From: UBA1206 sp050953105
GTDB taxonomy: Bacteria > Bacillota > Clostridia > Oscillospirales > CAG-382
Reading direction: 5' to 3'
NCBI GenBank assembly: GCA_050953105.1
Contig: JBMNMA010000004.1
Location: 1-64,000, forward strand
Length of the DNA stretch: 64,000 bases
In this document: piece by piece, positions 7,246 through 14,602 of the stretch
Position numbering within the stretch: the first letter of the stretch is position 1
Layout: each line of letters begins with the position of its first letter
The notes under the pieces: model-generated
What the model saw: only the letters and a program-made list of their open reading frames with translations
What the model was told of the DNA's origin: nothing
The model's database searches: none
Translations under genes and position numbers: made by a program

Positions 7246-9777
7246 ATGAAGGTTTCTTTTTCAACCCTTGCCTGCCCGGGATATTCCTTTGACGAAATTT
7301 ACACCATGGCAAAAGACCTTGGCTTTGACGGTATCGAGCTAAGGGGTATCGGTGTTTTGGAGGGTATGCCCTATGTTGACGTTTTTGACGGCAAAACCCC
7401 CGCCTTTTCGGCCGAAAAGCTGGAAAAGACAAAAGAAATACTAAAGTGGACAGGGCTTGAAATTTCCTGCCTTTCCAACGGCTGTTCTTTACGCACCAAG
7501 GAAAAAAGGGAAGAAAACATAAACGAACTTAAAATTTACATAGACGCCTGCGAAAGCCTGGGCTGCCGCTATCTGCGGGTGCTGGGGGATGACGACACCG
7601 CCCCCAACGGCGAGGTTGACGACAACCTTATCTGCGGCATTTTAACCGAACTGGTGGATTACGCTTCCCGCAAAGGGGTAACACTGCTTGTAGAAACCAA
7701 CGGGGTGTATTCCGACACCGTAAGGCTTCGCAATCTTCTCAACTGCGTGTCCAACGACGGGGTTGGGGCGCTGTGGGACATTCACCACACCGTCCGGTTC
7801 GGAGGAGAAAACCCCGAAACCACCGTCCAGAACCTAGGCAGATACATTAAGCACGTCCACCTGAAAGACTCGGTTGTAACCGACGGCAAAATTAAATACT
7901 GCCTTATGGGTGAAGGGGACATCCCTATAGAAGAGGCAATGTATTCCCTGTATTCCATCAACTTTGAAGGCTATGTTTCCCTTGAATGGGTAAAAAGGTG
8001 GATGTCCGACCTTCAAGACGCCGACATAGTGTTCCCCAATTTCATACACTATATGTCCCGTTACCTTAAAGACGGGGCAAAAGGGCATCTTATTCACAAC
8101 CGGACAAACACCGGCTATTATGTCTGGGAAAAGGATAGCCTTATCGATCTGACTTTTCCCCAGGTGCTTGACCGGATAGCCGAGGAATTTCCCGACCAGT
8201 ACGCCTTCCGCTACACCACCTGCGACTATACCCGTACATATAAGGAATTTAAAAACGAAGTGGACACCTTTGCCAGGGCCCTTATTGCCCTTGGCGTAAG
8301 GCGGGGAGACCATGTGGCGGTTTGGGCCACAAACGTCCCCGAATGGTTTATAACCTTCTGGGCCACAGTAAAAATCGGCGCAGTCCTGGTTACGGTAAAC
8401 ACTTCCTATAAGATATACGAAGCGGAATATCTCCTCCGCCAGTCGGACACCCATACTCTGGTGCTTACCCAGGGGTATAAAGACTCGGATTACGGCAAAA
8501 TTATGCAATCCCTCTGCCCCGAGATTGAATCTTTAACCCCCGGCGACTGCCTGCATTCCAAAAAGCTCCCCTTTTTACGCAACATTATAACCGTCGGCTT
8601 TGACCTTCCCGGCTGCCTAACCTTTGAAAAGGCCATGACCTATGCCGAAAAGGTGCCTGTGGATGAGGTTTACCGCAGGGCGGCGTTGATATCCAAGCAC
8701 GACGTTTGCAATATGCAATACACCTCGGGTACTACGGGCTTTCCCAAAGGGGTTATGCTTACCCATTACAACGTGGTTAACAACGGCAAGGCCATAGGTG
8801 ACGGCCTTGACCTTTCCACCGCCGACAAGCTTATGATACAGGTTCCCATGTTCCACTGCTTCGGCATGGTGCTTGCCATGACCGCCTGTGTAACCCACGG
8901 AGCCACCATGTGTCCCATACCCTATTTTTCACCAAAGGTATCCCTTGACTGTATAAATACAGAAAAGGTAACCGCCTTCCACGGCGTTCCCACCATGTTC
9001 ATAACCATGCTGTCCCACCCCGACTTTGAAAAGACCGACTTTTCAAACGTCCGCACCGGCATAATGGCAGGTTCCCCCTGCCCGGTAAAGGTTATGCGGG
9101 ACGTTATGGAAAAAATGAACATGTCCGAAATCTGCATTGTCTACGGACTTACCGAGGCATCGCCCGGTTGCACCATGTCCAAAACCACCGACCCGGTGGA
9201 GGTGCGGGTGAACACGGTGGGTTCCCCCATCTACGGTGTGGAATGCAAGGTCATAAACCCCGAAACCGGGGAGGAATGCCCCGAAAACGTGGACGGGGAG
9301 TTTGTGGCAAGGGGATATAATATAATGAAGGGCTATTATAAAATGCCCAACGCCACCCGTCTTGCCATAGACAAGGACGGCTGGCTCCATACCGGCGACC
9401 TTGCCCGCAAGGTGGAGGGAGGCAACTTCCGCATCACCGGCAGAATTAAAGATATGATAATCCGCGGCGGGGAAAATCTGTATCCCAAAGAAATAGAGGA
9501 CTTTATCTATACCCACTCGAAAGTCAAGGACGTTCAGGTGGTGGGAGTTCCCGATAAGGAATACGGCGAGGAGGCAGTGGCCTGTGTCATCCTTAAGGAC
9601 GGGGAAACAATGACCGTAGAGGAGCTTAAGGACTACATCCGGGCTAATATGGCAAAGCATAAGGTGCCAAGGTATATTCGGTTTGTGGAATCCTTCCCCA
9701 TGAACGCCGCCGGCAAGATACTCAAATACAAAATGCGGGAAGAATGCGCCGAGGCCCTTGGTCTTTGCGGCGAATAA
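7246..9777 (+). CDS. Fusion of a sugar-isomerase-like TIM barrel and an acyl-CoA synthetase
   Basis: The frame of 843 residues joins two catalytic folds. Residues 1-275 are an AP-endonuclease-2/xylose-isomerase-like TIM barrel with candidate metal ligands Glu150, Asp178, His181, His205 and Glu247. Residues about 290-843 are a complete AMP-forming acyl-CoA synthetase: ATP loop YTSGTTGFPKG (492-502), YGLTEAS, GWLHTGD, the hinge region RIKDMIIRGGEN, and the catalytic Lys in AGKILKYK. The ATG at 7246 follows GAAAGGA; a GTG at 7216 lacks a site. The synthetase should activate a carboxylic acid as its CoA thioester. What the barrel adds is unknown. No frameshift or stop separates the halves. Confidence 0.88.
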   Translation: MKVSFSTLACPGYSFDEIYTMAKDLGFDGIELRGIGVLEGMPYVDVFDGKTPAFSAEKLEKTKEILKWTGLEISCLSNGCSLRTKEKREENINELKIYIDACESLGCRYLRVLGDDDTAPNGEVDDNLICGILTELVDYASRKGVTLLVETNGVYSDTVRLRNLLNCVSNDGVGALWDIHHTVRFGGENPETTVQNLGRYIKHVHLKDSVVTDGKIKYCLMGEGDIPIEEAMYSLYSINFEGYVSLEWVKRWMSDLQDADIVFPNFIHYMSRYLKDGAKGHLIHNRTNTGYYVWEKDSLIDLTFPQVLDRIAEEFPDQYAFRYTTCDYTRTYKEFKNEVDTFARALIALGVRRGDHVAVWATNVPEWFITFWATVKIGAVLVTVNTSYKIYEAEYLLRQSDTHTLVLTQGYKDSDYGKIMQSLCPEIESLTPGDCLHSKKLPFLRNIITVGFDLPGCLTFEKAMTYAEKVPVDEVYRRAALISKHDVCNMQYTSGTTGFPKGVMLTHYNVVNNGKAIGDGLDLSTADKLMIQVPMFHCFGMVLAMTACVTHGATMCPIPYFSPKVSLDCINTEKVTAFHGVPTMFITMLSHPDFEKTDFSNVRTGIMAGSPCPVKVMRDVMEKMNMSEICIVYGLTEASPGCTMSKTTDPVEVRVNTVGSPIYGVECKVINPETGEECPENVDGEFVARGYNIMKGYYKMPNATRLAIDKDGWLHTGDLARKVEGGNFRITGRIKDMIIRGGENLYPKEIEDFIYTHSKVKDVQVVGVPDKEYGEEAVACVILKDGETMTVEELKDYIRANMAKHKVPRYIRFVESFPMNAAGKILKYKMREECAEALGLCGE

Positions 9778-9782
9778 ACTAC

Positions 9783-9811
9783 TTGCATTTTAACAACAAT
9801 AGGTATATAAT
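9783..9811 (+). promoter_or_regulatory. Promoter of the ATP synthase operon
   Basis: TTGCAT (9783-9788) is followed after 17 bases by TATAAT (9806-9811). It sits 35 bases before the first gene of the operon. Confidence 0.8.
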
Positions 9812-9845
9812 CAGCTTGCATAACAGTTGAAAGGTAAAAATCTGA

Positions 9846-10136
9846 ATGTTTGGCGAGCATATTGGCGCTATTTGCGCTTTTGTTTGCGGTGGATTGGTTT
9901 CCACCGCTAACTATTTCCTAACTAAAAAAATGACTAATGACGAAGACATAAAGACCTTTTCAAAATCCTTTATGCTCCGTCTGGGAATAAATGCGGTTTT
10001 TATAACATCCCTTTATTTCGTGTCGGAAAATCTTACAGAAAAATCATGGCAGGTTTTATTGTCGGGGGTGCTTGGCCTATCGATAACCGGCATAATCTTG
10101 TCATTCCTGCTTTTAAAAAGAAAAAACCAAAGGTAA
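9846..10136 (+). CDS. atpI: AtpI-like small membrane protein
   Basis: This 96-residue protein has about three hydrophobic segments (5-24, 46-62, 68-90) and a basic end (KRKNQR). It occupies the AtpI position at the head of the atp operon. AtpI proteins assist assembly of the c ring or Mg2+ supply in some bacteria and are poorly conserved in sequence. I therefore rely mostly on size, topology and position. GAAAGG precedes the ATG, and the gene ends 12 bases before atpB. Confidence 0.65.
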   Translation: MFGEHIGAICAFVCGGLVSTANYFLTKKMTNDEDIKTFSKSFMLRLGINAVFITSLYFVSENLTEKSWQVLLSGVLGLSITGIILSFLLLKRKNQR

Positions 10137-10148
10137 GGAGGGGGAAAA

Positions 10149-10796
10149 TTGCTTAACATATTCGGTTTATCCATACCCGGTGTTATACTGGTGCTGTGGG
10201 TTATTATTGCGGTCATCACCGTAGTGGCCCTTATAGTCCGCAGAAACCTTAAGGAAAGACCGGGAAAACTGCAAAATATAATAGAATCTGCCGTGGAAGC
10301 AATTGAAAACTTCCTAACCGACATTCTCGGCAAAGAAAAGGCCGAAAAGTATTATTCCTTTTTGGCTACGGTATTTATATTCGTCATAGCTTCCAACTAC
10401 ACTTCGTTTATTCCGGGGTTCGGTATAGTCCACGGCCTTGAGGCCCCCACCTCATCGCTGTCGGTAACTTTGGGGCTTGGCATCTGCACCTTTGTGCTGT
10501 TGCAGTATTACTCAATGAAGATGGGTATCGGCCACTATGTCCGCCGGTTTACAAAACCAATATTCCTGCTTCCCCTTATGCTCCTTGACGAATTCGTAAA
10601 ACCCGTATCATTGTCTTTAAGGCTTTACGGCAACGTGTTCGGCGAGGAAACGGTAACAAAGCAGCTTTACGAAATTTTCCCCATAGGCCTTCCCGCCTTT
10701 ATGATGCTGTTAAGCCTGCTGTTCAGCTTTATTCAGGCGATAGTCTTTACCATGCTTGCCGCTATATATCTCGACGAAGCCACCGAAGAAGAATAA
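10149..10796 (+). CDS. atpB: ATP synthase Fo subunit a
   Basis: The protein is 215 residues with five or six membrane helices. Subunit a forms the two ion half-channels against the c ring. The essential arginine is Arg158 in SLSLRLYGNVFGEE, and the conserved C-terminal helix ends AIYLDEATEEE. Translation starts at a TTG at 10149, placed by AAGGAGGGGG directly upstream; no ATG fits. It is slightly short for the family. Ion specificity cannot be read from this subunit alone. Confidence 0.95.
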   Translation: MLNIFGLSIPGVILVLWVIIAVITVVALIVRRNLKERPGKLQNIIESAVEAIENFLTDILGKEKAEKYYSFLATVFIFVIASNYTSFIPGFGIVHGLEAPTSSLSVTLGLGICTFVLLQYYSMKMGIGHYVRRFTKPIFLLPLMLLDEFVKPVSLSLRLYGNVFGEETVTKQLYEIFPIGLPAFMMLLSLLFSFIQAIVFTMLAAIYLDEATEEE

Positions 10797-10824
10797 TTAA
10801 TAAATAAACATAAAGGAGAAAAAC

Positions 10825-11052
10825 ATGAAAGAAGCAATATATGCTGCGGCCGCAGCGTTATGTATGGCCATATCCACCATCGCCCCCGCCATTGCTCAGG
10901 GTAAGGTTGCCACATCCGCAATGGAGGCAATGGCAAGGCAGCCGGATATAAGAAAAGACATCCGTTCAACCCTTATAGTTGCCATGGCCTTTATGGAAAC
11001 ACTGACAATATACGGGCTGCTTATTGCATTTTTGATTATTTCAAGGATTTGA
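10825..11052 (+). CDS. atpE: ATP synthase Fo subunit c
   Basis: The protein is a 75-residue helical hairpin that forms the rotor ring. The ARQP loop is at 37-40 and the ion-binding Glu is Glu58. Gln25, Thr59 and Tyr63 align, through the ARQP loop, with Gln32, Ser66 and Tyr70 of the Na+-binding Ilyobacter c subunit, so Na+ coupling is possible. The Thr67 position is Leu60, which weakens that case. The helix-packing glycines of helix 1 are replaced (Thr18, Ala20, Ala22, Ala24), recalling the Ala motif of alkaliphilic Bacillus. AAAGGAG precedes the ATG. Confidence 0.95.
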   Translation: MKEAIYAAAAALCMAISTIAPAIAQGKVATSAMEAMARQPDIRKDIRSTLIVAMAFMETLTIYGLLIAFLIISRI

Positions 11053-11062
11053 GGGTTAATCA

Positions 11063-11488
11063 ATGACCGTTGATTTGTTAACCGTTGCGTTAACGGTGGT
11101 CAGCTTTGTTGCGCTGTTTTTGGTGCTTCATTTTTTGCTGTTTAAGCCGGTGCTTAAGCTTATCCACGACCGCCAAAGTAAGATTGACGAAGGAAATAAA
11201 TTAAAATTAAAGTCGGCGGAAATGCTTGAAGAGCAGAACCGGCTTATTTCGGCACGCATTGAGGAGGAAACCAAAAAGGCAAGGGAAGACTACGCAAAGC
11301 GTGTTGTGTCAGCTGAGGAGGAAATAGCAAAAGCAAGAAAGCAAATCCAAAAATCAGAGTCTTTACGGCTTGAGGGCGTAAAGAAGGACATAGTAGCCGA
11401 AAAGGAAAAAATGGAAAAAGAGCTTGAAAGCCAGCTTTCCCGGTTTGCCAAAACCCTTGCCGACAGGCTGGTGTCGGGGGACTATTGA
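11063..11488 (+). CDS. atpF: ATP synthase Fo subunit b (stand-alone copy)
   Basis: The 141-residue protein has one N-terminal membrane helix (about 4-27), then the KPVLKLIHDRQSKI segment and a long charged coiled coil to the end, as expected for the peripheral stalk. It lies one base before a second b-like frame, which is fused to delta and alpha sequences. A b/b' heterodimer with that fusion is therefore a reasonable model, like the b plus b-delta pair of mycobacteria. The stop is TGA at 11486-11488. Confidence 0.9.
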   Translation: MTVDLLTVALTVVSFVALFLVLHFLLFKPVLKLIHDRQSKIDEGNKLKLKSAEMLEEQNRLISARIEEETKKAREDYAKRVVSAEEEIAKARKQIQKSESLRLEGVKKDIVAEKEKMEKELESQLSRFAKTLADRLVSGDY

Positions 11489-11489
11489 T

Positions 11490-13760
11490 ATGTTTACACA
11501 ATTTATTTATTCGTTTATAAACATCGCCCTCCTTTTCGGCGGAATATTGTTTTTCGTAAGGAAATTTATAGGCAGGGATTTTTTAAGCCGTCCCTTTAAG
11601 TCAAGGCGGGAGAACATAAACCGGCTCCTTGACGAGGTGTCTGAGGCGGAAAACATTTCCCAGTCCACCCAGGACATTATGCAGTCGGAGGATATAGAGG
11701 CCGAAAAAAAGGTTGCACTTTTAAAAGAGGAATATTCCAAACGGGCAGAGGAAAGAATCAATGCTATAAATCTTGCCTTTGCCGCCGAAAAAGAAAACAT
11801 TATGCGGGAAAACGGCCATCTTGCCGAAGGCTTAAGAACAGAAATGCATGAAAGCCTTAAAAAATCCGCCATTGAAAAGGCAAAGCAGGCAGCCCTTGGC
11901 CTTATGGCCACCGAGCCTTATGTTTCGGAATTTCGAAAAAAGGAAAGGGATATCGCCAAGGCCATTTTATCCAATATACAGTTAACCCCGGGTGATATCG
12001 CATACCTTAAGCAAAAAGATATTTTATATGTAACCCTTACCTCCACCTTCCCCCTTGAACAGGATTTGGTTGATGAAATAGGGCAAAGGGCCACCGAAAT
12101 GGTAGGCCAGGCAGGTGGTAAAATCTCATATTGGGTTAAAACAGATCCCTCTCTGGTGGGCGGTTTGAAATTAAGGGTTGGTGATACGGTGTATGACGGC
12201 ACCATATCCGACCTCCTTTACCGCATGACCAAAACTATAAGCCAGACATATACCGAGGATTTCACCCCCGAAAAATTTGACGCTATCCTTATGGACAGCG
12301 TAAACAACGCTAAAATGGAAATCGGTATTTATCAGCTTGGCAGGGTTATTTCCATTTCCGACGGCATATGCTGGCTTGACGGTCTTGCCGACATTATGTA
12401 CGGCGAGGTGGTGGAATTTATCCCCACCGGCGAACGGGGAATGATACTTGACATAGAGCAGTCGAAAATAGGCTGTATTGTTTTCGGAAGATACGAGCAT
12501 ATAGAAGCGGGCAACAAGGTTCGCCGTATAAAGCGTATGGCATCCATTCCGGTGGGCGAAGCCCAGCTTGGCCGGGTTATTAACCCCCTCGGACAGCCCC
12601 TTGACGGCCTTGGCGTCATAAGGACAAAGGAATACCGTCCCATTGAAAACCAGGCCCCCGCCATTATAGACCGGCGCCCGGTTCACAAGCCCCTTCATAC
12701 CGGCATAAAGGCAATAGACGCCCTTGTTCCCATAGGCAAGGGACAGCGTGAGCTTATAATAGGCGACCGGCAGACGGGCAAAACCTCCATTGCCGTTGAC
12801 GCAATTATCAATCAGAAGGGTAAAAACGTAATCTGCATATATGTGGCGGTGGGGCAGAAAGAAACCACCGTGGCCGACATTATGGAAAAACTTAAGGCCC
12901 ACGGCGCCCTTGAATATACCATCCTTGTATGCGCCGACGCCTATTCCTCGGCATCAATGCAGTATATTGCCCCCTTTGCGGGAACCGCCATCGGCGAATA
13001 TTTTATGTCAAAGGGAAGGGACGTCCTTATTGTATATGACGACCTTTCAAAGCATGCGGTGGCATACCGGGAACTTTCGTTGCTCCTTCACCGCCCCTCG
13101 GGCCGTGAGGCTTATCCCGGGGATGTGTTCTATCTCCATTCAAGGCTGCTTGAACGGTCTGCCTGCCTTTCCGAAAGCATGGGCGGCGGCTCTATGACCG
13201 CACTGCCCATTGTCGAAACCCAGGCAGGGGACATTTCGGCCTACATTCCCACCAACGTGATATCCATAACCGACGGACAGATATTCCTTGAAACCGAGCT
13301 GTTCAACCAGGGCCAGCGCCCTGCCATAAACGTGGGCCTTTCGGTTTCCCGTGTGGGCGGCGCCGCACAGCTGCCGTTTATGAAAAAGGCCGCCTCATCC
13401 CTGCGGCTTAACCTTGCCCAATACCGGGAACTTGAAACCTTTGCCCAGTTTGGCGCCGACGTGGACGACAGCACCAAAAAAGTGCTTGAAAAAGGCGCAA
13501 AAATAATGGTGGCGTTAAACCAGACCCGTTATAACCCCATTTCCGACGATCTTGAAGCCCTTTTAATATTTGCCGTAACCGAAGGTTATGGGGCAAATGT
13601 TCCTCCGTCAAAAATGGCCGATTTTGAAAAATCGCTGTTTGAGCATTTCCAAACCCTCCACGGGGATTTATTGAAGGTAATATCCTCTACAGAAAAACCC
13701 AAGCGGGAGGATATTCAAAAAATCAAAAACGCCCTGTCGGATTTTGTAAAGGCTTATTAA
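11490..13760 (+). CDS. atpA: Fused ATP synthase subunit: b-like stalk, delta C-terminal domain and alpha
   Basis: One uninterrupted frame of 756 residues. Residues 4-23 form a membrane helix and about 30-165 a charged coiled coil, as in subunit b. Residues 177-244 match the delta C-terminal domain, with DPSLVGG (219-225), LRVGD and VYDG. From about 257 it is a complete alpha subunit of some 500 residues, with GDRQTGKT at 425-432, PAINVGLSVS and SRVGGAAQ carrying the arginine finger. The Walker motif is offset by 256 from E. coli alpha. The six-helix N-terminal domain of delta appears absent, and no separate atpH exists. The ATG at 11490 follows the atpF stop by one base; GTGTCGGGGG lies upstream. 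I see no convincing internal start that would yield free alpha. Confidence 0.93.
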   Translation: MFTQFIYSFINIALLFGGILFFVRKFIGRDFLSRPFKSRRENINRLLDEVSEAENISQSTQDIMQSEDIEAEKKVALLKEEYSKRAEERINAINLAFAAEKENIMRENGHLAEGLRTEMHESLKKSAIEKAKQAALGLMATEPYVSEFRKKERDIAKAILSNIQLTPGDIAYLKQKDILYVTLTSTFPLEQDLVDEIGQRATEMVGQAGGKISYWVKTDPSLVGGLKLRVGDTVYDGTISDLLYRMTKTISQTYTEDFTPEKFDAILMDSVNNAKMEIGIYQLGRVISISDGICWLDGLADIMYGEVVEFIPTGERGMILDIEQSKIGCIVFGRYEHIEAGNKVRRIKRMASIPVGEAQLGRVINPLGQPLDGLGVIRTKEYRPIENQAPAIIDRRPVHKPLHTGIKAIDALVPIGKGQRELIIGDRQTGKTSIAVDAIINQKGKNVICIYVAVGQKETTVADIMEKLKAHGALEYTILVCADAYSSASMQYIAPFAGTAIGEYFMSKGRDVLIVYDDLSKHAVAYRELSLLLHRPSGREAYPGDVFYLHSRLLERSACLSESMGGGSMTALPIVETQAGDISAYIPTNVISITDGQIFLETELFNQGQRPAINVGLSVSRVGGAAQLPFMKKAASSLRLNLAQYRELETFAQFGADVDDSTKKVLEKGAKIMVALNQTRYNPISDDLEALLIFAVTEGYGANVPPSKMADFEKSLFEHFQTLHGDLLKVISSTEKPKREDIQKIKNALSDFVKAY

Positions 13761-13761
13761 A

Positions 13762-14601
13762 ATGATAACCCAAAAGGATCTTAAAAATAAATTGAAAAGC
13801 GTATCCGTAACGGGGAAGCTTGCCGATGCGGTGGAGTCAATTTCCGCCGCCAAATACTACCGGGCAATTAGGGCATACACCTCATTTATGCCCTACGCAA
13901 AGACGGTGGAGGAGCTTGCCAAACGGGTAACCGATCCTTATGCCGGCAAAAACACCGCCGGCAAAAGGTGCTATGTGGTTTTGACCTCAAACCGGGGACT
14001 TTGCGGCGGTTACAACAGCCAGTTATATAACTTTTTTGCCGATAAAACAGTAGGTGAAAAATACCCCCTCCTTGTCGTTTGCGGCAAAAAGGGGATAGAG
14101 CATTTTAAAACGGCAAGCGTAAAGGTGGATAGAACCTTTGTGTTTTCAGACATTCCCCCCTATTCCCAAAGCCTTGAGCTTTCGGAATACCTGTTAAAGC
14201 TGTATTCCACAGGGGAAGCGTCCGAAGTGGTGTTTGTATATCAAAAATTTAAAAACCTCCTTGTCCAAAACCCGTTTTCCGAACGGCTGCTGCCGTTAAA
14301 GGGGGAAGACACCGAGGAGGCTGACTGTTTTTTCTATCCCGGCAGGGCCGAGGTGGAAAACATACTTTATGAAAAATATATAAAAAGTAAAATCCATTAT
14401 ATAATGCTTGAATGGTCAAGCGGCGTTCAGGCCGCCACCATGACGGCAATGCGCACCTCCGCCGAAAACGCCAAAAATCTAAAAGCCGAGCTTGAGCTGA
14501 CATTAAACCGCAGACGGCAGGCAAGCGTTACCTCGGGGGTTGCCGAAACAACCCATATCGAAAACCATAACGAAACAAACCAAACCGAAGGGAGGGTGTG
14601 A
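13762..14601 (+). CDS. atpG: ATP synthase F1 subunit gamma
   Basis: The rotor shaft protein is 279 residues. The N-terminal helix reads DLKNKLKSVSVTGKLADAVE, the central Rossmann-like domain has SNRGLCGGYN, and the C-terminal helix has MTAMRTSAENAKNL and LNRRRQASVT. After that point the usual hydrophobic end (family pattern around EI..GA..AL) is replaced by a polar tail rich in Thr, Asn, His and Glu (about 260-279). No alternative frame restores the usual end, so this looks real. It starts one base after the fused subunit gene. Confidence 0.93.
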   Translation: MITQKDLKNKLKSVSVTGKLADAVESISAAKYYRAIRAYTSFMPYAKTVEELAKRVTDPYAGKNTAGKRCYVVLTSNRGLCGGYNSQLYNFFADKTVGEKYPLLVVCGKKGIEHFKTASVKVDRTFVFSDIPPYSQSLELSEYLLKLYSTGEASEVVFVYQKFKNLLVQNPFSERLLPLKGEDTEEADCFFYPGRAEVENILYEKYIKSKIHYIMLEWSSGVQAATMTAMRTSAENAKNLKAELELTLNRRRQASVTSGVAETTHIENHNETNQTEGRV

Positions 14602-14602
14602 A

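Noticed and set aside
7834..8508. Minus-strand open frame of 224 codons inside the acyl-CoA synthetase fusion gene
   Set aside because: It is antisense to well-conserved coding sequence, has no ribosome binding site or family match, and similar long antisense frames (for example 9043-9660 and 12171-12902) recur over other GC-biased genes.
11424..11489. Upstream extension of the fused ATP synthase subunit into atpF
   Set aside because: The extension lies entirely within atpF coding sequence; the ATG at 11490 follows the atpF stop and begins a typical membrane helix.
12180..12330. An internal translation start that would release a free alpha subunit from the fused ATP synthase gene
   Set aside because: ATG codons exist near the alpha start, but none has a Shine-Dalgarno sequence at a workable distance; the nearest purine-rich stretch (GAGGA) is about 30 bases too far.
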